NCBI GenBank assembly: GCA_900315315.1
Contig: OMYT01000020.1
Span: forward strand, 26,057 to 90,056
Direction: 5' to 3'
DNA length: 64,000 nucleotides
Source: an uncultured Eubacteriales bacterium
GTDB lineage: Bacteria; Bacillota; Clostridia; Christensenellales; Aristaeellaceae
The notes under the pieces are model-generated. The model saw only the letters and a list, made by a program, of their open reading frames with translations, ran no database searches and had not been told where the DNA came from. The position numbers and the translations under genes were made by a program. Shown here piece after piece: positions 41,074 through 49,163 of the stretch (its first letter is position 1; the number at the start of each line of letters is the position of its first letter).

Positions 41074-41102
41074 ATTATGCACTATTCATGTGATTTTGAC
41101 AA
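41074..41102 (-). promoter_or_regulatory. Sigma-A promoter for the membrane cyclase
   Basis: Minus-strand TTGTCA (41097-41102), 17 bases, CATAAT (41074-41079); the -35 lies within eight bases of the esterase stop codon. Confidence 0.65.
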
Positions 41103-41108
41103 GACTTT

Positions 41109-42188
41109 TTATTTGAACAGTTTCGGCAGGAAAGCCCTGATACATCTCCGCCACACCGTCCAGTCATGCCCGCCGGGGAACGTCTCCCGGGAAAGCCTGA
41201 GAGGCCGTCCTTTCAGATACTCATCATCCTTCGCGAAGCTGTCCCAGAACGGATCCTCCGTGCCCATAGCCCGGTAAAACACCCTGAAAGCCGCGTTAAA
41301 AGCTTCCGGATCATTGAGCAGCCGCAGATGCGGCTCCTCCTGTTCACTTCCCCACGGAGCCCGCAGGAATCCGCTGAACAACCCCGCATATCCGAACAGA
41401 TCCGGATGGCTCAGCGTCGTGATTGCGGTATGGAAGCTGCCCATGCTCAGGCCGGCCATCGCCCGGTGCCATTTATCTGTCATCACATGGTAATGCGTTT
41501 CGATATAAGGAATCAGGTCCCTCACCAGCACTTTCGGGAAAAGCTCCAGGTCCCGCTGCCTGGGACCGTTCCGGACCATGCCGTTCCCCATCACGATGAT
41601 CATTGCTTCCATAACGCCTTCTGCCAGCAACCGGTCGGCAATCCGGCCCACATGCCCCTGATAAACCCAGCCTGTTTCATTCTCCCCGTATCCATGCTGC
41701 AGATAAAGGACCGGATATGCTTTCTGCGGGTCATACTCCGGCGGCGTATAAATCAGGCAGATCTCATGCTTCCCGGTCACGGAAGACGGATAATAGCATC
41801 GGGTCACCGCGCCATGTTCCACGCCGTCCAGATCGTCCCAGCCGTCCATTTCCTTCACGGGAACATCCACAAAATTCATCGGCCGGCAGCATCCGTAGCC
41901 GATCGGCAGATACGGACAAAGCACATCTGCCCCGTCGATTTTCAGGAAAAAATACAGAAATCCCTTGCCGAGATCAAAGGTGCCTTCCCAGGCGCCGTCT
42001 CCCACAGCCTGCAGCGGATGAATGTTTTCAAACTGGTCGATAACAACTTCCTTCGCGTCTTTTGCAATAATCCGGAAATGTACCCGCCCGTCCGGCAGTA
42101 CATCGGCTCCCTGTTCTCCGTCCCGGTCCGGTTCTCCGTAATAGGGGTCAAAAGAAAGCGTAACATCCAGCGGCCGCTTCTTTTCCAT
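41109..42188 (-). CDS. Esterase of the CE1/esterase-D-like family with N-terminal CBM48-like domain
   Basis: Serine hydrolase of about 359 residues, similar to Fes-type and feruloyl/acetyl-xylan esterases. An N-terminal beta domain (residues about 30-115, VHFRIIAKDAKEVVIDQF...GFLYFFLKIDG) resembles the CBM48-like module of such enzymes. The hydrolase core has VLYLQHGYGENETGW, nucleophile AGLSMGSFH, and the catalytic His in FPGGHDWTVW. No signal peptide is seen, so it acts inside the cell. ATG 42188 follows AGAGGAGGAGCGGAAAA and is chosen over an upstream in-frame start. It has a strong promoter with an 18-base palindromic operator, so it is likely induced by a specific signal. Confidence 0.88.
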   Translation of the reverse strand: MEKKRPLDVTLSFDPYYGEPDRDGEQGADVLPDGRVHFRIIAKDAKEVVIDQFENIHPLQAVGDGAWEGTFDLGKGFLYFFLKIDGADVLCPYLPIGYGCCRPMNFVDVPVKEMDGWDDLDGVEHGAVTRCYYPSSVTGKHEICLIYTPPEYDPQKAYPVLYLQHGYGENETGWVYQGHVGRIADRLLAEGVMEAMIIVMGNGMVRNGPRQRDLELFPKVLVRDLIPYIETHYHVMTDKWHRAMAGLSMGSFHTAITTLSHPDLFGYAGLFSGFLRAPWGSEQEEPHLRLLNDPEAFNAAFRVFYRAMGTEDPFWDSFAKDDEYLKGRPLRLSRETFPGGHDWTVWRRCIRAFLPKLFK

Positions 42189-42224
42189 TTTTCCGCTCCT
42201 CCTCTGATTCTGTAATACGATTTG

Positions 42225-42242
42225 CTTATTTAAGTAAATAAG
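42225..42242. promoter_or_regulatory. Perfect 18-base palindromic operator before the esterase gene
   Basis: cttatttaagtaaataag is fully self-complementary and lies just downstream of the predicted transcription start. GntR- or MarR-type regulators bind such sites; no candidate regulator is adjacent. Confidence 0.7.
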
Positions 42243-42260
42243 TACGAACAACTTAAACAC

Positions 42261-42289
42261 ACTTTACCCGAAAAACCTTTATCTGTCAA
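42261..42289 (-). promoter_or_regulatory. Sigma-A promoter of the esterase gene
   Basis: Minus-strand TTGACA (42284-42289), 17 bases, TAAAGT (42261-42266). Confidence 0.75.
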
Positions 42290-42336
42290 TTCATTTCTAA
42301 ATTTTGCCGAAGATCCTTTTTTCACATATGTTTTTC

Positions 42337-42357
42337 ATGTTTTCCAAATGAAAACAT
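42337..42357. promoter_or_regulatory. Inverted repeat upstream of the HD-GYP gene
   Basis: atgttttc-caaat-gaaaacat, eight perfect pairs, about 25 bases upstream of the -10 box at 42382. It may be an activator site or a weak terminator-like hairpin. Confidence 0.4.
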
Positions 42358-42381
42358 AATCCAACACTCTTCATCCCGTGC

Positions 42382-42387
42382 TATAAT
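42382..42387 (+). promoter_or_regulatory. Extended -10 box for the HD-GYP gene
   Basis: TGCTATAAT, a perfect extended -10; the -35 region is weak. The start site would lie about 25 bases before the ATG. Confidence 0.65.
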
Positions 42388-42417
42388 ACCTCCTGAGAAA
42401 CCGGAGGATGAACTGCC

Positions 42418-44088
42418 ATGATTGACACTTATTACCTCACCGCCTTTATCATTTCTGCCATCCTGACAGGCGTCTATATGTTCGTGTGGCATAAACACTA
42501 TGACGTTCATATCACGCTTTTGTTCGCCCTGGTTCCCGTCGTGAACCTCGGTTTTCTTCTTGTCTCCCGTTCCCAAAGCCTGGAAGAGGCCATTATTGCC
42601 AACGTGATCTCTTATATCGGCGGCTGCTACCTCCAACTGATGATCATGCTGGCCGTCTTCAGCCTCTGCCATATTCATCTGAGCCGCTGGATCAAGACCG
42701 CCTTTTTTACCTTAAGCACCGTTGTTTTTCTGTCCACTCTTACCCCGGGTCGCAGCGGCCTTTTCTACAAAAGCCTTTCCTTCACCCGGGAAAATGGTCT
42801 TTCCGTCCTTCACAAGGAATACGGCCCCATGCATCATGTTTTTCTCGGTATGGTCGTACTTTATTTTGTGCTGAGCTGGAGTGCCATTTTCTATGCTCTG
42901 GCCAAGAAAAAGCAGGTATCCCGGAAGATCCTGATCCTTATGTTCCTGCCGGAGATCGTCGGCATGGTCTGCTACTTTGGCGGCCGTCTGATCCTCCCGG
43001 GCCTTGAGCTGATGCCCGCCGCCTATGTGTTCGCTCAGCTGGTCTATCTGATTATCGTGCACCGGATCGGTCTTTATGATATCACGGATACCGCGGTTGA
43101 TACCCTCGTTCAGGCGGGAGATACCGGGTTTATTACTTTTGACCTCGGTCATCATTATCTGGCCAGCAATCAAACAGCCCGCAGCGTTTTCCCCAATCTG
43201 GAGGAGATGACTGTGGATTTTTCCGTTCGCCGCTACCGTCGGATGAAAGATCAGTTCCTTCCCTGGCTCGATGCCTATGCCAGGAATCAGTCTGACAGCC
43301 GCCATCATTACAAATACGGAGATAAGACCTACGAGATCAATATCTCCTGGCTCTATAACGGCAAACGTATAAAAGGCTATGAGCTTGTCATTACCGATGA
43401 CACGCAGGATCAGAATCAGATTGAGTGGCTGGACGCGGAAGTGGAAAAAAAGACGGCTCACATCGTGGAGATGCACAACCAGCTGATCCTCGGCATGGCC
43501 ACCATGGTTGAAAGCCGGGACAACTCCACCGGCGGCCATATCAAACGCACCAGCGAGGGCGTCAAGATCCTGATCGACAGGCTGAAAAGAGACCGCAGCA
43601 GAAAGCTCGATGACGACTTCTGCAAAAACCTGATCAAAGCCGCCCCCATGCACGATCTGGGAAAGATCGCCGTGGACGACAAGATCCTCCGCAAGCCCGG
43701 CCGTTTCACCCCTGAAGAGTTTGAAAAAATGAAAGCCCACGCGCCGGAGGGCGCCCGGATTGTCCATGAAATCCTGAAAAACACCGACGACGAGGAATTC
43801 AAGGTCATTGCGGAAAACGTGGCCCACTACCATCATGAACGCTGGGACGGCACCGGTTACCCGGAAGGCCTGAAAGGAGAAGAAATCCCCCTGGAGGCAC
43901 GGATCATGGCAATTGCCGATGTCTATGACGCGCTGGTCAGCAAACGGGTTTATAAAGAAAAGATGCCCTTTGATAAAGCCAATGAAATCATTGAGAGCGG
44001 CATGGGCACCCAGTTCGATCCTTCCCTGAGCGAAGCCTACCGTACTGCCCGCCCGTACCTTGAAAACTATTACAGCGGGCTGGAATAA
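42418..44088 (+). CDS. 7TM sensor - PAS-like - HD-GYP protein, likely c-di-GMP phosphodiesterase
   Basis: Protein of 556 residues. The N-terminal 220 residues form seven hydrophobic segments like the N-terminal 7TM region of histidine kinases. A PAS-like linker follows (GFITFDLGHHYLASNQTARSVFPNL), then an HD-GYP domain (about 345-545) with GGHIKRTSEG, MHDLGKIAVDD, VAHYHHERWDGTGYP and ARIMAIADVYDAL, all metal and catalytic motifs present. It should break c-di-GMP to GMP or pGpG. ATG 42418 follows CCGGAGGATGAACTGCC. Confidence 0.94.
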   Translation: MIDTYYLTAFIISAILTGVYMFVWHKHYDVHITLLFALVPVVNLGFLLVSRSQSLEEAIIANVISYIGGCYLQLMIMLAVFSLCHIHLSRWIKTAFFTLSTVVFLSTLTPGRSGLFYKSLSFTRENGLSVLHKEYGPMHHVFLGMVVLYFVLSWSAIFYALAKKKQVSRKILILMFLPEIVGMVCYFGGRLILPGLELMPAAYVFAQLVYLIIVHRIGLYDITDTAVDTLVQAGDTGFITFDLGHHYLASNQTARSVFPNLEEMTVDFSVRRYRRMKDQFLPWLDAYARNQSDSRHHYKYGDKTYEINISWLYNGKRIKGYELVITDDTQDQNQIEWLDAEVEKKTAHIVEMHNQLILGMATMVESRDNSTGGHIKRTSEGVKILIDRLKRDRSRKLDDDFCKNLIKAAPMHDLGKIAVDDKILRKPGRFTPEEFEKMKAHAPEGARIVHEILKNTDDEEFKVIAENVAHYHHERWDGTGYPEGLKGEEIPLEARIMAIADVYDALVSKRVYKEKMPFDKANEIIESGMGTQFDPSLSEAYRTARPYLENYYSGLE

Positions 44089-44093
44089 AAAAC

Positions 44094-44122
44094 TTGACAT
44101 TTGTTCGGTACCGAATTATAAT
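44094..44122 (+). promoter_or_regulatory. Perfect consensus promoter of the MarR gene with operator in its spacer
   Basis: TTGACA (44094-44099), 17 bases, TATAAT (44117-44122). The spacer contains the palindrome ttcggtaccgaa, so a bound repressor would block RNA polymerase directly. Confidence 0.95.
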
Positions 44123-44142
44123 GCAATCATTCGGTACCGAAT
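44104..44142. promoter_or_regulatory. Two identical palindromic operators of the MarR regulator
   Basis: ttcggtaccgaa at 44104-44115 and again within attcggtaccgaat at 44129-44142, with centres 26 bases apart. One sits between -35 and -10, the other just after the start site. The repeat of a perfect palindrome next to a MarR gene makes self-repression very likely. Confidence 0.88.
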
Positions 44143-44167
44143 TTGTTTTGAAAAGGAGTGATTCTGC

Positions 44168-44719
44168 ATGGATAATGAAAAAAGAAACCTCGATTCTGAT
44201 GTGATCATTTCACATCTGAAACTGTCCAGGGCAATGCGGAGATGCCCTCCGCCCGCCAATTCCCATCCTTTCCCGCCGGCGGTTGGCCGCCTGCTGGAAT
44301 GCGCCGCCGCCAATCCCGGCGTTTCCTCCCGGGAACTGTGTGAAGCCCTCGATCTTCGCCCTTCCTCCCTGAGCGAGATCCTTGTCCGCGCTGAAAATGA
44401 CGGATTTCTCTCCCGAGCTGTGGATGAGAACGACCGCCGGGTTCAGCGTGTGTCCCTGACTGACAAAGGCAGGGCCGTCGTCGCCGAGATCGAACAGGCG
44501 CGGAACGAAGACGCAAAAAAGAAAACCTCCTGCCTCTCAGAAGAGGAGAAAGCCCTGTTCTGTTCCCTCTGCAGCCGTCTCAGCGAGCATATCGAGAAAC
44601 TGGCGCTTGACCTGCCGGAGAGCCTGATGCCTCCCCCTCCCGGGCCCGTATGTCCCGGCCCGCAGGAAGACAGGCCCGGCCGTCCTCCGCTGCCCCCCGG
44701 CGGCAGATACCGCTGCTGA
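44168..44719 (+). CDS. MarR-family transcriptional regulator with proline-rich tail
   Basis: Winged-helix regulator of 183 residues. Residues about 35-110 hold the DNA-binding domain (AAANPGVSSRELCEALDLRPSSLSEILVRAENDGFLSRAVDENDRRVQRVSLTDKG), with the D..DRR wing motif typical of MarR. The N-terminal part has RRCPPPANSHPFPP and the last 35 residues form an unusual Pro/Gly-rich tail (PPPPGPVCPGPQ). ATG 44168 follows AAAAGGAGTGATTCTGC. The gene is monocistronic, ended by a strong terminator, and no efflux gene follows as is common, so its targets lie elsewhere. Confidence 0.92.
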   Translation: MDNEKRNLDSDVIISHLKLSRAMRRCPPPANSHPFPPAVGRLLECAAANPGVSSRELCEALDLRPSSLSEILVRAENDGFLSRAVDENDRRVQRVSLTDKGRAVVAEIEQARNEDAKKKTSCLSEEEKALFCSLCSRLSEHIEKLALDLPESLMPPPPGPVCPGPQEDRPGRPPLPPGGRYRC

Positions 44720-44753
44720 AAGACCGGCGCTGGATTACGGCGCCGGTCTTTTG
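44720..44753 (+). terminator. Rho-independent terminator after the MarR gene
   Basis: Eleven perfect pairs (aagaccggcgc / gcgccggtctt, nine-base loop) followed by tttgt. The A-rich left side lets it also serve the convergent CorC gene. Confidence 0.9.
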
Positions 44754-44755
44754 TA

Positions 44756-46084
44756 TTACTGGTTTTCTTTTTCCGCTTCTTTCGTCTCGGATTCGTTCCC
44801 TTCGGGTTTCTCTTCCTCCGTTGCTTTTTCCGGTTCGTCCGGCGGGAGCGTCTCCACCTTTATCCGGATCACCCGGAATCCGTCCATTTCCATCACAGTG
44901 AACTTTCTGCCCTCCAAAGAGAACGAATCTCCCACTTCCGGCACTTTTTCAAGCTTTTCTGCAGTCCATCCTCCCACTGTATCCGCATGAAACGTGTTTT
45001 CAATGTTGATTTTTTCCAGCAGTTCCTCCAGCTGCATATTACCGTCCACCATCAGCGACCCGTCATCCTGCTCGACCACTTCTTCGCTGATCTCGTCATG
45101 CTCATCGTAAATCTCGCCCACCAATTCCTCCAGCACGTCTTCCATCGTCACGATACCGTCGGTCCCGCCGAACTCATCCAGCAGGATCACCATATGGGTC
45201 TTGGATGTACGGAACAGTTTGAGCAGATTGCTGATGGACAGGCTGGTCGGCGCAAAGACCGGTTCCTTCATGATCTTCGTGATTTCCGTGCAGCCCTCGT
45301 GGGTCATTTTATAGAAGTCTTTCTCGTTCAGGATACCGACAATGTGGTCAAGATCCTCATGATATACGGGAATCCTGGAAAACCAGGTAGACCTGAACAG
45401 CTCAGCCGCTTCCTCAGTGGTGGCGGTATCCTCAACGGCGGTCACGTCAACACGGGGCGTCATGACATCCTGTGCCGCCTGATCGTTGAACTCAATCGCG
45501 GAACGGATCAGCTTGCCTTCGTCCTCTTCGATGTCGCCCTCGGTCTGTGCCTCGTCTATGATCGTGATCAGTTCCTCTTCAATCTGGCTTTCTTCCGGCT
45601 TGGATTTCACCAGCTTGTTGAGGAACTTCCGCCACAGGGAGAACAGAAAATCCAGCGGCTTCAGCACAATCATCACCACGCGGATCACCGGGCTTACCGT
45701 CATGGCATAATTCTCCGGATGCTGCTTGGCCAGGGTCTTCGGCCCGACTTCACCGATAAAAAGCACCACAACGGTCATGAAGAGGGATGCTGCCGTTGTT
45801 GCCGCTTCTTCTTTTCCGGGCATGATCCGCGTGGTGAACAGCAGGGTGGCGATTGCCGTTCCCACGATGTTGACCACATTATTGCCGATCAGTACAGTTG
45901 TAATCAGAGAGTCATATTTTTCCAGCAGGGAAAGCGCAAGCTGCGCCCTCGCCTTCCGGGGACCTTCCACCGTCTTCAGCTTCACCCGGTTACAGGCAGA
46001 GAAAGCCGTCTCCGTCGCGGAGAAGAAGGCGGAAAGGAGAATACACAGGATCAGGGCAAGCCATAGGCCCATGAGATAATCCAT
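44756..46084 (-). CDS. CNNM/CorC-family (hemolysin C-like) membrane protein with CBS pair
   Basis: Putative Mg2+ or Co2+ transporter, about 442 residues. Order: DUF21/CNNM membrane domain with three to four helices (1-190; SATETAFSACNRVKLK, LIGNNVVNIVGTAIATLL, GEVGPKTLAKQ), a CBS pair (about 205-330; DVMTPRVDVTAV, RIPVYHEDLDHIVGILNEKD, MVILLDEFGGTDGIVTMEDVLEELVGEIYDEHD), a CorC_HlyC domain, and an acidic tail. Start is uncertain: ATG 46084 is used; AAAGGA abuts it, and ATG 46072 or an upstream GTG (46123) are alternatives. Promoter at 46139-46167. Confidence 0.92.
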   Translation of the reverse strand: MDYLMGLWLALILCILLSAFFSATETAFSACNRVKLKTVEGPRKARAQLALSLLEKYDSLITTVLIGNNVVNIVGTAIATLLFTTRIMPGKEEAATTAASLFMTVVVLFIGEVGPKTLAKQHPENYAMTVSPVIRVVMIVLKPLDFLFSLWRKFLNKLVKSKPEESQIEEELITIIDEAQTEGDIEEDEGKLIRSAIEFNDQAAQDVMTPRVDVTAVEDTATTEEAAELFRSTWFSRIPVYHEDLDHIVGILNEKDFYKMTHEGCTEITKIMKEPVFAPTSLSISNLLKLFRTSKTHMVILLDEFGGTDGIVTMEDVLEELVGEIYDEHDEISEEVVEQDDGSLMVDGNMQLEELLEKINIENTFHADTVGGWTAEKLEKVPEVGDSFSLEGRKFTVMEMDGFRVIRIKVETLPPDEPEKATEEEKPEGNESETKEAEKENQ

Positions 46085-46138
46085 TCCTTTCGAAATTGCT
46101 GACAAACAGGATTCGTTCCGCACCTGCAGAACAGCAGG

Positions 46139-46167
46139 ATTATATCATGTCACCCCTTGATTTGCAA
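46139..46167 (-). promoter_or_regulatory. Sigma-A promoter of the CorC-like gene
   Basis: Minus-strand TTGCAA (46162-46167), 17 bases, TATAAT (46139-46144) with an extended TGA. It is back to back with the promoter at 46179-46207. Confidence 0.75.
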
Positions 46168-46178
46168 CATCTTCCCGG

Positions 46179-46207
46179 TTGTGAAACTTCTCCGGATGTG
46201 GTATCAT
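46179..46207 (+). promoter_or_regulatory. Putative promoter of the ImmA/IrrE peptidase gene
   Basis: TTGTGA (46179-46184), 17 bases, TATCAT (46202-46207). Its position supports the peptidase start at 46255, not upstream. Confidence 0.55.
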
Positions 46208-46254
46208 TGATTGATTCTTATGAAGCACATGATCTCTTCCTTGAAGGAGCATTT

Positions 46255-46929
46255 ATGTTTGATCAGGGCGATCGGCCCGTCCACTATGCCTATGCGGTCT
46301 GCACAGACCTGCAGGTCAGCCGCCTGCCGGTCGATCCTTTCGTGCTGGCTCAAAGCGCCGGGATTACGCTGTATCCCCTTTCTTCCGTGATGACCGCCCC
46401 CGGTTTTTTCCCGGAAGACCTGACCCGCCGCCTGCAGATGACCTGCGCCATCACCCTGACCTATCCCGCCTTCTGTATTGTTTACCGGGATGATCTGGCC
46501 GGAAGCGGCCGTCTCCGTTTTGCTCTCGCGCATGAACTCGGCCACCTTGTCATGAATCATTACCGGGATTATCCGGACCGGATGTTCTCCGCCCTTGCGC
46601 CGGACAGTTTCCTCGAAAAGGAAGCCGATGCCTTCGCCCGGAACCTCCTTGCCCCCGTTCCCCTGGTGGATGTCATCCGCTATAACCGGCCCCGTCAGGC
46701 CCGGGCCGAGGTCTTCGGTTTTTCCCGCCGGGATTGGATTTCACGTCTGGACGCACTGGACGAGGACCGCTCCCATGTGGATGAGGACATGGCCAACACG
46801 CTGATCTGGCTCTTCCACGATTATCTGCTTGGTCGTCGCTGCGGCGCATGCGGGCATGTGTTCACGGCTGACGGAACGGATGATATCTGCCCGAACTGCG
46901 GGGCCGCCGCCCCGGACTGGGATCTGTGA
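46255..46929 (+). CDS. ImmA/IrrE-family metallopeptidase with C-terminal zinc ribbon
   Basis: Zinc peptidase of about 224 residues. The active site is ALAHELGHLVMNH (HExxH), with a downstream EKEADAFARNLLAP giving the third ligand, as in ImmA/IrrE proteins that cleave repressors. The last 35 residues hold two CxxC knuckles (CGACGHVF ... CPNCGAA), an unusual addition. ATG 46255 is favoured over 46147 because GAAGGAGC lies five bases before it and the promoter lies between. No partner XRE-type repressor gene or phage gene is next to it, so it is probably a housekeeping regulator here. Confidence 0.85.
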   Translation: MFDQGDRPVHYAYAVCTDLQVSRLPVDPFVLAQSAGITLYPLSSVMTAPGFFPEDLTRRLQMTCAITLTYPAFCIVYRDDLAGSGRLRFALAHELGHLVMNHYRDYPDRMFSALAPDSFLEKEADAFARNLLAPVPLVDVIRYNRPRQARAEVFGFSRRDWISRLDALDEDRSHVDEDMANTLIWLFHDYLLGRRCGACGHVFTADGTDDICPNCGAAAPDWDL

Positions 46930-46939
46930 TCCATGCTCC

Positions 46940-46965
46940 GGAAAAATAGCCTTCGTTATTTTTCC
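46940..46965. terminator. AT-rich hairpin after the peptidase gene
   Basis: ggaaaaata / tatttttcc around gccttcgt, 11 bases past the stop codon; could terminate in either direction. Confidence 0.55.
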
Positions 46966-46975
46966 CGCTTTGCCG

Positions 46976-47023
46976 TTTATTTCCTGAACCCCTTCCCCTA
47001 TACTGATATCGAACAATCGTTCG
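46976..47023 (+). promoter_or_regulatory. Promoter region of the nfeD-floA operon with an inverted repeat
   Basis: TTTATT (46976-46981), 17 bases, TATACT (46999-47004); then cgaac-aatc-gttcg at 47010-47023, a perfect five-base inverted repeat at the expected start site. In Bacillus the matching operon answers to an envelope-stress sigma factor; that is not visible here. Confidence 0.5.
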
Positions 47024-47039
47024 GAAAGGAGGATTCTTC

Positions 47040-47525
47040 ATGGACCCGTTTGCTCTGAATATCATTATGATTCTCTGCTTCATCGTCGGTTCCGGGCTGA
47101 TCATTCTGGAAGCCTTCATCCCCGGGTTCGGCGTTGCAGGGATCTTCGGGATCATTCTGGAGGTCGTTGCTCTCTGGGCCACCTGGAGGCTGCACGGTGT
47201 CCCCACCGCATTGATTGCCCTGCTGGCAGTGCTGATTCTGATCGGCTTTGCCATCTTCCTGTCATACCGCAGCGCAATGAACGGCCGTCTCAGCCGCAGC
47301 CCGCTGATCCTGAAGGAAACCGAAGCCGCCGATGCCGTCGCGCCGCCTGAGCAGTGGATCGGGCAGGAAGGAATTACCGTAACCTCCCTGCGCCCCGCCG
47401 GCCAGATTGATATCAACGGTGTCCGCCTGAATGCTGCCAGCAGCGGCGATTTTGTCCCGAAGGGCACCGCCGTCCTGGTGACCGGCATGGAAGGCGATCA
47501 CCTGGTCATCCGCCCCAAAGCATAA
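47040..47525 (+). CDS. NfeD-family membrane protein
   Basis: Membrane partner of flotillin, 161 residues. Two or three hydrophobic segments (IIMILCFIVGSGLIILEAFIPGFGVAGIFGIILEVVALW ... ALIALLAVLILIGFAIFLSY) precede a C-terminal OB-fold (WIGQEGITVTSLRPAGQIDINGVRLNAASSGDFVPKGTAVLVTGMEGDHLVIR) typical of NfeD. ATG 47040 follows AAAGGAGGATTCTTC. It lies 69 bases before floA, the common arrangement. It lacks the N-terminal serine protease domain of long NfeD proteins. Confidence 0.92.
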   Translation: MDPFALNIIMILCFIVGSGLIILEAFIPGFGVAGIFGIILEVVALWATWRLHGVPTALIALLAVLILIGFAIFLSYRSAMNGRLSRSPLILKETEAADAVAPPEQWIGQEGITVTSLRPAGQIDINGVRLNAASSGDFVPKGTAVLVTGMEGDHLVIRPKA

Positions 47526-47594
47526 CCCCGTGAACTCCCGGCCGGTGCGCCGGACAAAAACATCAGACCGATCATCAAAGGAGGAACATCGATT

Positions 47595-48602
47595 ATGCCG
47601 TCTGCCGTTCTGATTCCCGTCATCATTGTTGTCGTTCTCATTGCCCTGGCAATCTTTCTCCATTTCGTCCCCATGGGACTGTGGATTTCTTCCCTGGCCA
47701 GCGGCGTGCATATCCCGATCAGCGCGCTCGTCGGAATGAGAATCCGCCGTATCCAGCCCCATCGTCTGGTCTATCCGCTGATCAAGGCAAATAAGGCCGG
47801 CCTGAACCTGACCATTTCCCAGCTGGAAACCCATTATCTGGCCGGCGGTAATGTGGACAGGGTGATCAACGCCCTGATTGCTGCCCAGCGGGCGAATATC
47901 GAAATGGCTTTTGAAAAAGCCTGCGCAATCGACCTGGCAGGCCGCGATGTCTTCCAGGCCGTACAGATGAGCGTTACCCCGAAGGTCATCGAAACCCCCG
48001 TGGTCGCCGCCATCGCCAAGGACGGTATCGAACTGCGTGCCAAAGCCCGTGTGACCGTGCGCACTAATATTGAGCGCCTGGTCGGCGGCGCCGGCGAGGA
48101 AACCGTCATTGCCCGTGTCGGCGAAGGCATCGTCACCACCGTCGGCAGCGCCGAAACCCATAAGCAGGTTCTGGAGAACCCTGATCTGATCAGCCGCACC
48201 GTTCTGGACAAGGGGCTTGATGCCGGCACCGCCTATGAAATTCTTTCCATTGATATCGCGGATGTGGATGTCGGCCGCAACGTCGGCGCACAACTGCAGA
48301 TGGACCAGGCCGAGGCGGACCGCCGCATTGCCCAGGCAAAGGCGGAAGAGCGCCGCGCCATGGCTGTCGCCCGCGAACAGGAAATGAAAGCCTCCGTACA
48401 GGAGATGCGCGCCAAGGTGGTAGAGGCGGAAGCCGAAGTGCCGCGCGCTATGGCTACTGCCCTGCGTGAGGGAAAACTGGGCGTCCTGGATTACTATCAG
48501 ATGAAGAACACCATCGCCGATACCGAGATGCGTGAGTCCATCGCCAAAGCCAGTGCCCCGCAGCAGACCACTGCCGACCAGCCCCGTGCCAACAAAAAAT
48601 AA
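47595..48602 (+). CDS. floA: Flotillin-like protein FloA
   Basis: Membrane-microdomain scaffold of 335 residues. One hydrophobic N-terminal segment ([25 protein letters not shown]), then an SPFH-type domain ([83 protein letters not shown]) and a coiled coil rich in Glu/Ala ([27 protein letters not shown]). The length and the [13 protein letters not shown] stretch are diagnostic for FloA/YqfA. ATG 47595 follows AAAGGAGGAACATCGATT. Confidence 0.97.
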   Translation: MPSAVLIPVIIVVVLIALAIFLHFVPMGLWISSLASGVHIPISALVGMRIRRIQPHRLVYPLIKANKAGLNLTISQLETHYLAGGNVDRVINALIAAQRANIEMAFEKACAIDLAGRDVFQAVQMSVTPKVIETPVVAAIAKDGIELRAKARVTVRTNIERLVGGAGEETVIARVGEGIVTTVGSAETHKQVLENPDLISRTVLDKGLDAGTAYEILSIDIADVDVGRNVGAQLQMDQAEADRRIAQAKAEERRAMAVAREQEMKASVQEMRAKVVEAEAEVPRAMATALREGKLGVLDYYQMKNTIADTEMRESIAKASAPQQTTADQPRANKK

Positions 48603-48619
48603 CCGAAGGGGGCCTACCT

Positions 48620-49033
48620 ATGTTTAATGCCTTTGCTCCTTTACTGGCCCTGGTCGGCATCTACTTCATCTTCGCTGTCGTTGCGAAGGCGGCCAAAAAG
48701 ACTGCGTCTGTGCAGAAAAAGGCCTCCGGCACGCCTGCGGCGTCCGCGCCGGAATCCCCTGGTCCGCAGTCTGCCGCCGAGCCGCAACTCCGCGAGATGC
48801 AGCCGACCGTCCGTATTCATAATCATGACGACTCCATTTATCAGGGCAGCATGAACGCCGTCACCGGGGAAGGATATGACCCCTGCCATGAGGAGCAGCT
48901 GTCTTCACTGACCCTGTCTGAAACGGTTGAGCCTGTGCCGGTCACAACACCCGGGCTTCAGCTGCACTGGACCGGCGATGAAATTGTCCGTGGTCTTGTG
49001 ATCAGCGAGATCCTGAAACGCAAAGGAGCCTAA
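48620..49033 (+). CDS. Small membrane-anchored protein at the end of the flotillin operon
   Basis: Protein of 137 residues with one N-terminal hydrophobic segment (FAPLLALVGIYFIFAVVAKAA), a lysine- and proline-rich linker and an acidic C-terminal part (VRIHNHDDSIYQGSMNAVTGEGYDPCHEEQLSS). I do not know the family. It follows FloA by 17 bases, with AAGGGGGCC before its ATG, so it is probably a partner of the flotillin system, in the position of the third gene of the Bacillus operon, but no homology is claimed. Confidence 0.75.
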   Translation: MFNAFAPLLALVGIYFIFAVVAKAAKKTASVQKKASGTPAASAPESPGPQSAAEPQLREMQPTVRIHNHDDSIYQGSMNAVTGEGYDPCHEEQLSSLTLSETVEPVPVTTPGLQLHWTGDEIVRGLVISEILKRKGA

Positions 49034-49037
49034 AGCA

Positions 49038-49068
49038 AACCGGAGAGTTCATCCCGAGCTCTCCGGTT
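49038..49068 (+). terminator. Terminator-like hairpin after the flotillin operon
   Basis: Ten perfect pairs aaccggagag / ctctccggtt with an 11-base loop; only a weak T-rich tail follows. Confidence 0.75.
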
Positions 49069-49124
49069 CTGCATCTCATCATTTTTCTGTTTAATTCATT
49101 TTAATTCATTCTGTATACTCATTC

Positions 49125-49163
49125 TACCGAAGGGGTAAGGGGGCGATCGGAAAGCCCCCTTAT
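49125..49163 (-). repeat. Dispersed structured repeat, short form (copy E)
   Basis: Stem aagggggc / gcccccctt-type (aagggggc with gcccccttt on the plus strand) around gatcggaaa, preceded by accgaagggg. It overlaps the stop codon of the YdcF-like gene and lies between convergent genes, so a bidirectional terminator role is plausible. Confidence 0.7.

Noticed and set aside
46147-46254. Upstream start of the ImmA/IrrE peptidase at 46147
   Set aside because: A promoter-like sequence lies downstream of it, and ATG 46255 has a much better ribosome site.
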